A stretch of 64,000 bases of DNA from assembly GCA_016648135.1 (NCBI GenBank), contig JADDOH010010214.1, positions 1 to 64,000 on the forward strand, in the 5' to 3' direction. Position 1 is the first letter of the stretch, and each line of letters begins with the position of its first letter. The DNA is from Agrypnia vestita. Lineage: Eukaryota > Arthropoda > Insecta > Trichoptera > Phryganeidae. The notes below the pieces were generated by a model, which was not told where the DNA came from, searched no databases, and saw only the letters and a program-made list of their open reading frames with translations. The position numbers and the translations under genes were made by a program. Shown here one piece after another: positions 32,291-43,424 of this stretch.

Positions 32291-33553
32291 ACACTAGATG
32301 TGCCGCCGTCCCATTTTTGTCCCATCCGCAAGTTTGATCGTCTACAACTTTTTTGTTTTTTCATTCAGGTCGGTGAAACTTTTTTGACTTTTAGTAATTT
32401 TATGTATTTATATAATTCAAATTTATAGCATCCATGTTTTCAATATTATATCAAGAATAGTTTATTAAAAAAAAAAAGATATACCTAAAAGTGCCGCTGG
32501 TCCCTTTTTTGTCCCGTCATTGTTCTAATGCTCAGCTCTATGCATTTCAATATAACAATAGACTCTAGTTCAAAGAAAAAACCTGAGACGATATAATTCT
32601 ACAACAGCTCGAAATATGGAGTAGATGTCGTAGATCAAATAAATCGTAAGTATACACGAAAGGCAGCTTCAAGACGTTGTCCAGTTCATACATTTTATAA
32701 TTTTTTAGATTTAGCGGGTATAAATGCTTGGGTGTTGTATAAAATAACCAACAACAGCAAAATTAAACGCAGAGACTTTTTATTGCAATTGGGAGGAGAA
32801 TTGGGAGAAAATTATATGTCTAGTAGAAAAACAACCATTCTGAGAGATTCCATACGAGAGAGAGAAAAGATAAATGAACAAGATGTCAAGTCAAGTCAAA
32901 ATGCTCAAATAATAAGTTCCATGAGAAGTGCCACCTGTGCAAAAAAAAATTAATGCACAGGTAAAGAAGATTATTTATGCGTTAATTGCTTTACACATAA
33001 TGATAACTAGTTTAAAAATATTTCATAATTTATTACAGTTACAATTACTATGCGAGTAGTGATGATTTTGATACTAAACCAAAAAACATTAATATAATAA
33101 TAAAAATAAGTTTTTTTTTATTCATTTTTTTTTGGTCATGGTTACACCTCGACTGACTAGCTAGTAAAGTATAACATTAGACTTTTAATTCATAATTTGT
33201 TATGTTTTTGTTTTTCAGACAATAATTATTTGATTTAAGTTAATTCATAAACGTGTTTTAAATACAATTTTTTATGTATATTTATGTTATCATAAATTTA
33301 TGTAACACATTTTTTATAAGCCTATAATGCCCCACTTGTTGAATCCTGTTCTGGGACTGTTATAATTAACAAATCACTGTAATAACAATATTATTGAAGA
33401 ACAATATAAAAGAAAAATCTATACATATATAATAATTACATATATATTATAAAATAAAAGTAGTTTTAACCATAACTTTTATGCCTTATAGCAATATCAT
33501 TATGGTAAATAGAATGGGACAAATATGTCCACGACGTCGGTTCTAGGGGGGTC
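32291..33553 (+). mobile_element. second piggyBac element, inserted in the gypsy
   Basis: The left end ACTAGATGTGCCGCCGTCCC, then ATTTTTGTCCCATCC; the right end on the opposite strand CCCCTAGAACCGACGTCG then ATATTTGTCCCATTC, followed by TTAA at 33554-33557. The ends are inverted copies with piggyBac-type CTAGA starts. A subterminal repeat of GTGCCGCTGGTCCC lies at 32490. Length is about 1.26 kb, so it is internally deleted. It differs from the 310-1617 family. The left TTAA is degraded to an ATAA-like string. Confidence 0.75.
32583..33003 (+). pseudogene. piggyBac transposase C-terminal remnant (family 2)
   Basis: It reads KPETI-FYNSSKYGVDVVDQ, then RRCPVHTFYNFLDLAGINAW, VLYKITNNSKIKRRDFLLQL and a Cys-rich tail ATCAKK...CVNC after a frameshift in an A-run at 32939-32949. 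The GVDxxDQ motif with its following aspartate is present. Upstream catalytic blocks are missing. The longest open part is 32732-32953. One in-frame stop follows KPETI. Confidence 0.85.
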
Positions 33554-33557
33554 TTAA

Positions 33558-34230
33558 TCTTCGGCGCTTCGAGTGTTAAGGTTGAAACTAAAGATGAGTT
33601 TTCAGAAGTTAGACGGCTGTCGGTAATGATGGTAGACAACTGGAACGCAAGAAGACTCTAGGCAGATGAAGAAGAGTGTCAGCAAATATCTAAGCAAGTA
33701 TGGTCAGATTAGGAAGAGTATCGGCAAGTATCAGAAGCAAGTATCAGCCCAATTCTGCGTTGAAAAGGAACCAATGAGCCTCGTCACGGGTAACATGTGA
33801 TCCAAAGGCCTTGTGGGGTCAATGAATTTCTCTAAAAATTGAAGACAGCCTCCTTAAGAGAAAGTGGGAAAGTCCAGATGGGGAAACAATTATTAAAAAA
33901 AAAACATAATTCCTAGGTGTCGGATATACGAGATATTACGGGAGATTCACGAAAGAATATCTGGGGGACACTTTGAAATCAATAAGACTTTAGCCAAAGT
34001 TCAGGAACGCTTCTATTGGGTAGAGAGCCGAGAGGATGGGAGTGTTAACGGCACCATGATACGGATCAATAATGTAATTTACCGAATTCAGCGAAGCCAA
34101 AGAATCAAAATGAAAGTCGTTCATCTGGACCGGTTCACCAAATACCATGAAGCTTGCGATGATCCTGTTCGGGATGAACAGTCTTCGAGTAAGGGAGGAG
34201 ACTGCATACCTATTAAATGTTGATAATAAT
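33558..34230 (+). pseudogene. gypsy pol remnant: linker, integrase zinc finger, C-terminus
   Basis: It continues the 31505-32290 remnant: KVETKDEFSEVRRLSVMMVDNW, the linker after RNase H, then KRKWESPDGE-like, EILREIHERISGGHFE and INKTLAKVQERFYWVE, the H...H half of the integrase zinc-binding domain. Sequence then jumps to VNGTMIRINNVIYRIQRSQR and MKVVHLDRFTKYHE, the pol C-terminus, so the integrase DDE core has been deleted. Stops and frameshifts are present. Confidence 0.8.
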
Positions 34231-34884
34231 TCAAAGGTGTCACACAACGGCGGTCAGTCATCCGTAACTGAATATTACGCACACAACACAGTCATTGAGG
34301 CATGACCGCGTTTTCTTTCTTAGAGATTCTACGATATTCCATGACGCCCTAAAATGCTTCATTGAAAAGCCTAGAACTTTCAACAGACTTCTCATTACCT
34401 CCAGAATAAACCTTTCGGAATAATTTGCCTATAAAAGGCGTCATGCGACATGAGGTGAGCAGTTCGTTTTCGTAACAACAAGGTGATGTAGCGTTAACAA
34501 GTTTGACAATTGATTCGTGATATTATAACACGCGGTATTAGTAGGTAATCAAGTACAGTGTGACTAGCAGTGATACCAGCGAAATTAAAGAAGAAAAGGA
34601 GGTGATTATTTTCTATGAGCGAACATTAAATGAAATTTACGAGAAGTAATCTTAGGGACAGATACAGCGGTAAGTAACATTAAAAAAAAGTGTGTGAAAT
34701 ATTCGGGAAACATTTAGCGACTGTAAAATTATGAACGGTACATAAATTAAACTCGTGTTCTTCGTTAATAACTTAAACTAAATTAATTTCTAGCCCAGTT
34801 TAATTTAGCTTGTATTTATTAATTACTAATACCTGTAGTGAAATTTTGTGTTGTTAAATGAAATATGTAACATTCCCTAAAACA
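34202..34884 (+). mobile_element. gypsy 3' LTR (boundaries tentative)
   Basis: It follows the pol C-terminus and a purine-rich AGTAAGGGAGGAGA (34189-34202). A TGTCACACAACGG start at 34238 and an AAAACA end at about 34884 give plausible TG...CA termini (647 bp). It contains a strong core promoter, CTATAAAAGG at 34430-34439, with a GAGCAGTTCG initiator about 27 bp downstream. No second LTR was found in the window. Confidence 0.6.
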
Positions 34885-34959
34885 GGCCTGCCTAGTTGGG
34901 CGGTTTCATGTTTTATTCTATGAAAAATAATTTTATTGTATAATAAAAATTGTATTGCA

Positions 34960-35665
34960 AGTTCTGCCAAAAACATGGGTCTCATAGTAAACCAGCAGAA
35001 GACCAAATACATGGCCGTAGGATGCACCTAACAAATCCCAACTCTCTCGTATGGAAGTCAAAATTTTGAAACGGTACCGAGATTTACATACCTAGGATCC
35101 CTGATAACAAGCAACAATAATACTACAGAGGAGATTCAGAAGCGCATAGTGAGCGCAAATCGCTGTTTTTTCCGCCTACAAAAGCAGATAAAATCCATAC
35201 TGCTGTCAAGTTAACACCAAGATATTAGTGTACAAAACGCTTATTAGGCCAGTGCTCACGTACGAGGCTGAGACTTGGGTACTAACTAAGACGAATGAGC
35301 GAGCACTGGACGTTTTTGAAAGGAAAATTTTGAGGCGTATCTTTGGTCCGGTTCTAGAAAATGGACTTTACAACAATGAGTTCTATACTCTATTTAAGGA
35401 GCCAAACGTCACAAAATTTATAAAACTGGGAAGACTTCGGTGGCTGGGTCATGGGAAAGAATGTCCGAGCATCAAGCACCAAAGTCCCTGCTGAACTCAA
35501 GGCCAATAGGGCGAAGGAGCTTAGGAAGGCCAAAATTAAGATGGAGTGACAACGTCCTCAAAGACATCTCTGCCTTAGAGCTTCGGAACTGGAGAGAGCT
35601 GGCACTAGACCGAGATGAATGGAGGAAAATTATTGAGGAGGCCAAGGCCCACCAACGGTTGTAGT
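34960..35665 (+). pseudogene. RTE-like LINE 3' end, frameshifted
   Basis: Blocks in order: MGLIVNQQKTKYMAVGCT, FETVPRFTYLGSLITSNNN, EEIQKRIVSANRCFFRLQKQ, YKTLIRPVLTYEAETWVLTK, FERKILRRIFGPVLENGLYN, GRLRWLGHGKE, then in another frame RRSLGRPKLRWSDNVLKD and ELALDRDEWRKIIEEAKAH. This is the complete post-YADD region of an RTE/Jockey-like LINE to its stop. Breaks: a stop after VGCT, a frameshift near 35215 and one near 35450. The tail has ATGATGACGATGATGA, a microsatellite end. Upstream is cut abruptly, i.e. 5'-truncated. Confidence 0.88.
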
Positions 35666-35669
35666 GCCA

Positions 35670-36470
35670 AGAATGATGACGATGATGAAAAATTGCATTA
35701 TATTGTAAATCATTTATCTCCCAAAGCCACATCCTTTGACAATATTTTCAAAGACAGCTGGTTTTCTCACAGGAACAGATAACTTTATCTTAATTAACTT
35801 AAACTATCACTATTTCTATATATCATATTCAAACATACCACCTTCTATTTTCGTGAATTGAGTAGCTGTGATTTGAGCCCCTAAATTTTTTATTTATTTA
35901 TTTATTAAATTATATGCATACAAATTAAACAGACGTGGAAATCTAACGAAACCCCGCATGACACGTTCTGAAATCATATCAATTTAAGAATATTTAATGC
36001 TTCAGTAAGAATCTGTATTCCTACTACATAGTTTTATATTTTTAGATAAAAACCCACATTTCTCCTTAAGGTAAAAAAGTTATCACGGAGTTTTTTCCTT
36101 TTTTTAGACTATTCTGCAATAATCCTTCACAAAAATACTTTTAAATTGGATTTTTGTACTCTCGCTTCCAGCAGTTTGTTGTGACATGTATCAAACTTTT
36201 TTCCTGAGAGTATAAAACACTTAGACTAACTTTAATTTATAAGTATGTAACAACTTTTTACTGAATTATTCTACTTATTTCGTGAATAAATATAATAAAG
36301 TCTATAAAAAATCTAAATAACCTAATAAATATTTATGCTTACAAAAATAATGTTATCACATGATTTGTGAATTTTTAGCAAAATATTGAAAACAGGGCTT
36401 GAACAAAATTTTGGCACAGTTTCTGTTATCAGATCCGAAATATTAATCACACTTGATAATTTTAGCATTA
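35670..36470. other. AT-rich gene-free stretch
   Basis: No gene seen. A TTTA/ATTT tandem run lies at 35888-35908. Confidence 0.5.
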
Positions 36471-36472
36471 TA

Positions 36473-37771
36473 TTAGGTCCTTACATATGAAATTGACGTT
36501 TAGTATGGGAGGAACATAAAGCCGATTTTTTATTATTATAATATATTTATTTAATCAAAGTATGTACCATTGCTATCTATGCACTTTTGCCATCTCATAG
36601 GTAGTTCATCGATCCCTTTACTAAAAAAACCATTCGGACGGGAATCAATAAAATCTTTGAAGGCGGTTTGGACTGCCCCACGGGAGTTGAATTTTTTCCT
36701 TTGCAAGAAGTTATCCAAATTTCGAAAAAAATGGTAATCTGTTGGGGCAAGGTCCGGAGAGTACGGTGGATGTCTTGGACATTCCAATTGAACCTCCTCT
36801 AATTTGGTAGGCGTCTGTTGTGCAGTGTGTGGTCTAGCGTTATCATGAAGCAGCAGTGGCCTAGAGCGATTAACCAGCCTCGGTTGTTTAGCAGCTAGCT
36901 TTTCCATCATGGTTTTGCAGTTGCTGACAATAGACATCTGCCGTAATCGTCTGGCCAGATTTAAGAAAGCTGTAGTGAACGACACCAGCACTATTCCACC
37001 AAACGCTCACAAGTAACTTTTTTGGAGTCAATTTTCGCTTGGGGCAAGGTTTGGCTGGTTTCAGCCAGGGTTCAGGCAGGGTTCAGCCATTGCGATGAGC
37101 GCTTCTGATTATCGTACAGGATCCACTTTTCATCACAGGTAATGATTCGATTTAAATCCCTTCATTATTGTGCCGGTTGAGTAATGCAACGCAGCAGTCA
37201 ACGCGCGTTTGTTGATTTGCTTCACTCAATTCGTGAGGTACCCACCTTTCAAGCTTTTTCACCTTACCAATTTGCGTCAAGTGGATTAAAACAGTTTTAT
37301 CACTAACACCGCAGCCTGCAGCTAACTCGGATGTGGTTTGCGATGGATCCGCTTCCACAATAGCCTTCAATTCTTCATTATCAACTTTGGTCTCCGGCCG
37401 TCCACGGGGCTTGTTCTGCAGGTCGAAATTTCCAGAACGAAAACGTTGGAACCAAAAACTCACTGTGTTTTCTTTTGCGGCACCGTCGCCATACACATCA
37501 TTAATCCTTCGAGCCGTTTCTGCAGCACTGGTGCCACGGTGGAACTCGTACTCGTAAATAACGCGATATTTCAAGTTTTTCATTTGGTAAACTGAGTGAC
37601 GCAAAGAAAAAAACAATTGAGGAAAAAACAAATGAATTATAATTTTCAAAACACAAATACATGAGTAAATAGCTGTATAAATTTGGATTTGGAATTCCTA
37701 ACCAAAGAGAAGATATTTGAGATCAAATTTGCCCGTACGGCAAAACCTCAATTTCATATGTAAGGACCTAA
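36473..37771 (-). mobile_element. nearly full-length mariner element
   Basis: Terminal inverted repeats TTAGGTCCTTACATATGAAA... (36473 on) and its inverse ending at 37771 differ at one position in 29. TA dinucleotides flank both ends (36471-36472, 37772-37773), the mariner target duplication. The 1,299-bp length is normal for the family. It encodes one transposase on the minus strand, now broken. Confidence 0.95.
36551..37583 (-). pseudogene. mariner transposase, D,D34D, frameshifted
   Basis: The N-terminus MKNLKYRVIYEYEFHRGTSA begins the paired-like HTH DNA-binding region. WVPHEL follows, then ITCDEKWI with the first catalytic Asp, LLLHDNARPHTA with the second, and YSPDLAPTDYHFF with the third; 34 residues separate the last two, the mariner signature. 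Breaks: a frameshift with stop just after HNNEGI (about 37155), a small tandem duplication of CTGAACCCTG causing a second shift near 37070, and a third near 36960. I chose the ATG at 37581-37583 because homology starts there, not at the upstream ATG of the open frame. It is non-functional as read. Confidence 0.92.
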
Positions 37772-37774
37772 TAT

Positions 37775-38390
37775 TATAACACTCGCCGTAAACCTGTTAT
37801 TCTAGAAAACATTCCTTAAATTTATTTGATTTGTGATAGTCTTTATATCATACTGAATATTATTGAATTTATTCATCTTTAAGACACTTTTAATAATTAC
37901 TTAATTTATTTTTCATTATTAATTGTGTATTACGCAGAAACTTACATTTATTGATTTGCTATATATATTTTTGTAAAAAATTATGTCTTTAATGTCACTC
38001 TAGGACCATAATTTAGGGTCATTAATGACCAGTTGACGATCTGTTTTTAAAAAAAATAATAATAATAAAAAAATTTTTTTAAAAAATTAATAAAAAAAAT
38101 AATTTAAAAAATCTTATATGTATCTTATACGTATGTATGATTTGTACTTCTATGCATTTTATCATATGACACTGACCTTTCCTTTCCGGTGCGGTAAACT
38201 GAGCTGACGTTGCCTCCTATTATATGAGTATCTCATGCAACAAAAAAGTTCTTTCAGAGAAACTGGTATTAATTTGTTAATAAGTGTATGTATTGCAGAT
38301 GAGGAGTGGTGCGGGGAGCGCAGTACGCGGTGCATAGAATGCAGAGTGCAGGGCGCATTGTTCCGATTGCCAATTAACACTCTGTAGTAG
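37775..38390. other. AT-rich stretch with palindrome GGTCATTAATGACC
   Basis: 38017-38030 is a perfect 14-bp palindrome, followed by a long A/T-only run (38048-38112). The minus-strand frame 38162-38380 shows no known domain. Confidence 0.45.
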
Positions 38391-38394
38391 CGGG

Positions 38395-38985
38395 ATGCAC
38401 ACTAGCCGAGTAAGACGTGGGTTTATGCTGTCATTCGTAATGATCAACGTTTTTTCTCATCAAACAAATTTATATTTAATTTATTACCAAAGAAGGTCAC
38501 TGAACACGAGCTTAATTAGAGTAGCGTCCTTAATATTATATTCACTAAATGTCTCCAGAATGTTTCACAAATTAATTATTGCACTGTTTCTTAATTTGCA
38601 CTAATTAACGCTGTTTCTATTGCTTTGATCACATTCTAGCAAACTCCGTTCACTGTTCGCACGTAGAAAAACTTGTTGTCCTGGTAAGAACTTCCTTTAT
38701 TCACTGTCGCTGGAATATAAGCTGGTCACACTGTACCCGCTCTGTTGGTAGTATCGCATGAATTAACCACCGTGAATGAATGATCACATTGGTTTACGGT
38801 TCTATCGCTGGGAAGTCGCATGCGTTATTGTCGCGAATCACTGACCCTGCGTAATGTCCTTTATTTTTATAGATAACACTGCCATTTTATATTCTCCGAG
38901 ACTCTTGTGGAACTTCTAGATATTATGAGAGACTTGTAGGCGGTTACGGAATGATGTACGTGTATGTATGTTATGGAATCTTCGA
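38395..38985 (-). promoter_or_regulatory. LTR-like promoter region 1
   Basis: On the minus strand TATCTATAAAAATAAAG (rc of 38858-38874) is followed about 28 bp on by GGTCAGTGA (rc of 38837-38845): a TATA box plus the insect TCAGT initiator at correct spacing. Downstream is mixed-composition DNA. It looks like a solo LTR, but terminal repeats were not found. Confidence 0.4.
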
Positions 38986-39257
38986 GAAAATTCGGTCGTA
39001 TTGTATTCAGTATTTAGCAGGTTCACCATCTAATTACAGTTTGAATGATTAATATTAATAATAAATGTTAAATATTCATATAAATCTTACTTATAAGTCA
39101 CAAAAATATACATGTACACAAAGTTTACGGCACCGGGATGCACGTTTTTATTTAAGCACCGTATGGGAAGGGTTAAAGAGTTATGTTCAATGGGTACCAT
39201 CAGTTCATTGTATTTTATATAATTTCACGCTCATTTCTAACACTCGTCCTGCATAAT

Positions 39258-39293
39258 TGTGTTGATGTTTATACCCGTAAACACCAACACAAC
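39258..39293. repeat. hairpin near LTR-like region
   Basis: TGTGTTGATGTTTA pairs with TAAACACCAACACA (one mismatch) around a 7-8-nt loop. Confidence 0.75.
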
Positions 39294-39294
39294 G

Positions 39295-39990
39295 AAACAA
39301 AGTGCGTCGTACGCACGGTTTACACATACTAATACGATAATCTTTCTTAAATTAATGGAAAGAGGTCTAATATTATTTATATTAGATGTAATAATATTTC
39401 ATTATTTGTAAATAAATAACATTTATTTGCATAATATAGACTTTGTACTTATTTTAACATTAATGGATTTTAAATTTTTATGTAATACTTTTACGAGATT
39501 GTGGCTATGGGAGGCAAAAGAAAACTAAAAACAATTAACATTTTCATTTATAACACAAGTTATTGGACACCGTTTTTAAATTCAAACTAATATTTTCTTG
39601 AATATATCACTCAGGTTCGCACTAATTTACTAGAGCAACCAGAATCTTTGCCGCACATTTTTTGTCTATCGTCTTCGGATCGTTTCACTCAATTTCGCAC
39701 TAAGTACCTACTCACTCGCGTCGTATGCCTATTACTTGTTTTTCGTCTCTGATCAACTCGCACCGGTTGTCTGAAATAACTGACTTACGCGCGCGCGCGC
39801 ATCTCTTTTATAGATAAATGAAAATTTATAGAGAACTATCGACCAATTTCTCCATATTTCTAGTGATAATAAGAATAATCCAGTTGATTCAAGATTAATG
39901 TGGATCGTTCGAGAGATTTCAATGATGCGCAGTTACCATTTTTTTAGACTCTCGTGACAATACATTTCCGTTTTTGGCAAAAAATAATCT
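39295..39990 (-). promoter_or_regulatory. LTR-like promoter region 2
   Basis: On the minus strand TATCTATAAAAGAGAT (rc of 39801-39816), then a (GC)n run (39788-39800), then AAGTCAGTT (rc of 39777-39785), again about 29 bp TATA-to-initiator. It shares the TATCTATAAAA...GTCAGT design with region 1. Downstream (lower coordinates) are GTGCGAAATTGAGTGAAACG blocks typical of LTR/leader DNA. Confidence 0.4.
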
Positions 39991-40119
39991 GTTTCACTTT
40001 TTTAACACGTTTACTAAGTTAAACTTTAAGCCATTATAAGAATCTTGTATCTATTTTTTTCTATCCGATTTTCTCTCACGTTGTCAAGTTACACAAAAGG
40101 TGAAATTTTCTTTGAAAAC

Positions 40120-40467
40120 CTATTCCACAAATTTACAGCACCAACGTTTTTTTCTTAATACCCTGTTTATGTTTAGCCCACTCAAGATAATCCCCAAATA
40201 TTCCTGCAGAACTATGCAACACCCTATATAATACGAGAGGACAGCCACAGGGGTTGTAAACTGCACCCAGCGTAGGTCACGCCCCCTACGTAACAACACC
40301 GTCAGGGTTGTGACAAAAACATTTTCATTTTCCATTCCCTGGCCCGGAATCCACGCTGCAACACGAGACGTGCAAATTAAATTCTGCACAGCTTTGCGCT
40401 TGTTCCGGAAAACTACAATACATTGTGCATCAGCTCGTGGATACAGGTTTGTTACTGAGAACACCAT
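40120..40467 (-). CDS. open frame in a GC-richer patch, unknown
   Basis: The 115-codon minus frame opens MVFSVTNLYPRADAQCIVV in a patch (40180-40530) with clearly higher GC than its flanks. The antisense strand is also open over part of it. I recognise no domain. A decayed exon, retroelement gag or regulatory patch are equally possible. No splice or promoter support. Confidence 0.2.
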   Translation of the reverse strand: MVFSVTNLYPRADAQCIVVFRNKRKAVQNLICTSRVAAWIPGQGMENENVFVTTLTVLLRRGRDLRWVQFTTPVAVLSYYIGCCIVLQEYLGIILSGLNINRVLRKKRWCCKFVE

Positions 40468-40699
40468 GACTTTGTCAGTTTTCCCGAAAACTACTTGGGT
40501 GCAATATTCAAAAGTATTTTATCAGAGACGATGAGGCAGGGTGGAATTTTGAAAAGAAGATAAAAACGAATATGGACGTAGATTCATTAAATATAATAAA
40601 TAATCCTTTGATAATACTTTTTGGACAGTTATTTCTTTTCAGATAATCTGAAATTGGTTGATCATTGGTTTGGATAATTTTATCATATGAATATGAACA

Positions 40700-41030
40700 T
40701 CATGTGAATATGAATATCATCCAGATGATTTTATGATTTGAGCGTGGAAAGACAAAAGGGCGTAGTGATTATTTCGAACTTCACAGGAGAACAAAATAAA
40801 GTTCTGTTTCTAATTTTTGTCTGATTTTGTCGATGTTTTTTTATTATTAAATGATTTGCATATTAGTTAAACCAAAACACATTTAGAATTTGTTTAATAA
40901 TAATAATAAAAAACATTGACAAATTCAGATTAGCAGAACTTTATTTTTCTCTCCTGTAAAGTTCTAAATAATCACTAATGCCCTTTTGGCTTTCTACCCT
41001 CGATATGATCATCGTGTGGAATAAATATGC
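40700..41030. mobile_element. fold-back MITE E with ~150-bp inverted arms
   Basis: The left arm, e.g. AAAGACAAAAGGGCGTAGTG, ATTATTTCGAACTTCACAGG and AAATAAAGTTCTG, is mirrored by the right arm (reverse complement AAAGCCAAAAGGGCATTAGTG, ATTATTTAGAACTTTACAGG, AAATAAAGTTCTG). Pairing continues nearly to the centre at about 40865, so almost the whole element is one long hairpin. Non-coding. Confidence 0.82.
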
Positions 41031-41058
41031 GACGACTGCATAGCAAAAAGGATATAAA

Positions 41059-43255
41059 TTAGGGTGTCACTTTGTATGGCGAAAAAAAAAGATTTTTATT
41101 TTTAAACTTAATAGTTATCAAAAGTTGCATTTCTTTTATAACTACACAAAAATGCAAAAAAAATTGCAATTCCAGTATACTTTTGGCTCATTCTAGCGAG
41201 TCAAAATATTCTGAAAATGTTGGTTTTTGGTGATTTTTCTGAGGTAATAAAAGTGCTGGTTTCTTCTACATAATTTTTAACAGATTACTTTATTTCGTTA
41301 ATATATATCAAGATAATGTACTAAAACAAAAATTTGTTGCAAAGTTTTATGTTGAAATATTTAAAAAAAAACTTATAATACATACGAAATATTAAAAAAA
41401 GAGCATGTTTAAAGACAACGGAAGAAAAAATTTAAAGAAAACTCGGCCAATTATAAAAATGATTTTGTATCCTAATTATATTATTATGATAATACTACAT
41501 TGATTCATGTAAAAAAAATTATCCATATACCTTTAAAAATAAAAAATTAAAGTCTTTTTTGGAATTAAATTTTGGCATAATTTTCTTGAAATTCTGCTTG
41601 GCTGCAATAAAACCTTCTCTAGCTGTTTGCCCTGCGACAGAACCTGCAGATATAATAGTCAATTGAAGGCATCCACAGATTTCCACGTGTCTGTGTATGG
41701 CAGGGAAACTTGGGAAAAACGAATATTTAAACATTTCGTTCGATGAAAACTATCTTCAGCTCTTCACATACTAAGTAGCTCAAAATCGGCGGTTCAGTCA
41801 GTATAAGATTCTCATCCTGCCAAGAAATCATTTCGTAAAAATGATCGCTCTCAAAATTAATTTTTGGTATCACAAAAGATCTCGACAATGATTTTTGCGA
41901 GGCATAAACTTTCAAAAATCTCGATATGCTGTTCTATTACAATTTTGTTGTCATCTGTCAACATTAATTTGATGCCTCTCTGATATCACTCAATATAGCT
42001 AAAATAATAGCAGCGCCTGCTCTGTGCGATACGTCCTAACGATCACATACTTCAGCCAACTTTACGAATTTTTTTGTATTAAATTTTCTCATCCTTTAAA
42101 ATTCTAGGAGCTGAGGCTCTAGGTAGTCATGATAAATATTATCATTAAAGATCTTTTTGGTCTAATCGATTGGAGAATGTCTCATAAAACTGGAGGTACA
42201 CGGCTTCGGTGAGGCGTCCTTCCGGTGTTTTAGAAACCATTCGTCTTTTTTCTGAAGCTTTCTAGTTGTTTTTTTGTCTATGTTTCCAATTCCCGTCCAT
42301 CTGAAGGCTTTTTGGTCTTTAAAAAATGGGTGTTCTTCAACTGGAACGGTTTTATTTTTTACACATTTACAAGAAGAATAATCTTTGCATTTGCACCCAG
42401 CAATATCAAAAATAATTGTTGATTTGGTTATAAAGATTTCTATTTTATCTAAATACAATTGACTTTTTGGTTCTTTGTTGTTTATCGATATTAGCTTATA
42501 CTGTTTGTAATATGATAATATAAGCTGGCTCACTTGCTTGCATCGTCAACGACCGGAATGCTTGCTTTTTTCCAAACTTCAAGAACGGTTCGAGCCACTT
42601 AGGAAGTGATAACTTTTGCTTGTGGTTCTAAACTACTTGACTGTTTCATTTCATGATGCGCCCACTCATAATGTCTTAAAACATCTCCATAAGTTGGTAA
42701 CACAGTACTTTTGAATTTTTCGGTATATTTCTCAAAAATACGTAATTTCGTACGACTTCTTGTTTCTTTTGAACTTGACGAATTTGATATTTTATGATTC
42801 GTTACTTGAATAAATTAAATACTTAAATTTATTACGTGTAATATGTAGAAACTTTACGACGGTTGAAAATAAGTAAGCAAACAAACACAACCGTTCGTTA
42901 TGGAGTTTTGTTTATCACTGACGGTCTGACCTAACAAGGTGCGCATAACCCGAAATTGCCCGAACGAGGGTAGGTATTTAACGCAAACAAATTATCAAAA
43001 TTAACTTAAATATGGCGTTATCCTCATGCTGACTATATTCTTATTAGAAAAGAAGCATTTAATTACTAATACAATTTGTAAATACAAAAATATATTGTTG
43101 ATTGGAACGTTATTTTGCATGTTTTTCTATATTTCAAGGCCTTTGAACTAGCCAAAAGTACCAGTATTAAGAAAAACTGTAAATACTTAATAAAATATAA
43201 AAATTCAACTTTTGAGAATAATTAAATTTTAAAAATCGAAAGTGACACACCCTAA
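41059..43255 (-). mobile_element. unclassified 2.2-kb DNA transposon
   Basis: Left end TTAGGGTGTCACTTTGTATG; right end, inverted, TTAGGGTGTGTCACTTTCG, each followed by an A/T run ending GATTTTTA-like. Between them several minus-strand frames share one protein family. Target duplication is unclear: TATAAA before and TATA after. It starts with GGGTGTCAC-type ends but matches no superfamily I can name confidently. Confidence 0.7.
41530..42533 (-). pseudogene. transposase-like remnant with CxCx5CxC motif
   Basis: The first piece (42533-42162) has IIFDIAGCKCKDYSSCKC, cysteines at residues 47, 49, 55 and 57, then VPVEEHPFFKDQKAFRWTGI and GNIDKKTTRKL. After stops: LAEVCDR, then SHRAGAAIILAILSDI; then YASQKSLSRSFVIPKINFES; then GCLQLTIISAGSVAGQTARE. 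I recall this arrangement (FDI-CKC...P..E..FL.DQR..R...IG..D and EVCDRYGVSDRAGAA) as recurring in many unnamed arthropod proteins, probably transposon-borne. Several stops and shifts break it. Function as transposase is inferred from its position between inverted repeats. Confidence 0.55.
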
Positions 43256-43424
43256 TATACATAGTTTATCTTGATTGCTATAGACAACAGGAACAAACGA
43301 TGTTAACGAGATACATAGTATGATTAGGGTTATCGGTGGTTATCAGGTTAATCATAACCATAGAGTATAAAGGTCATTAATATCACCTTCAACTAGTTAA
43401 ATACAACGCTTTTAACGTTTCGTG

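Noticed and set aside
33990..34247. 85-codon minus-strand frame
   Set aside because: Antisense of the gypsy integrase/C-terminus remnant.
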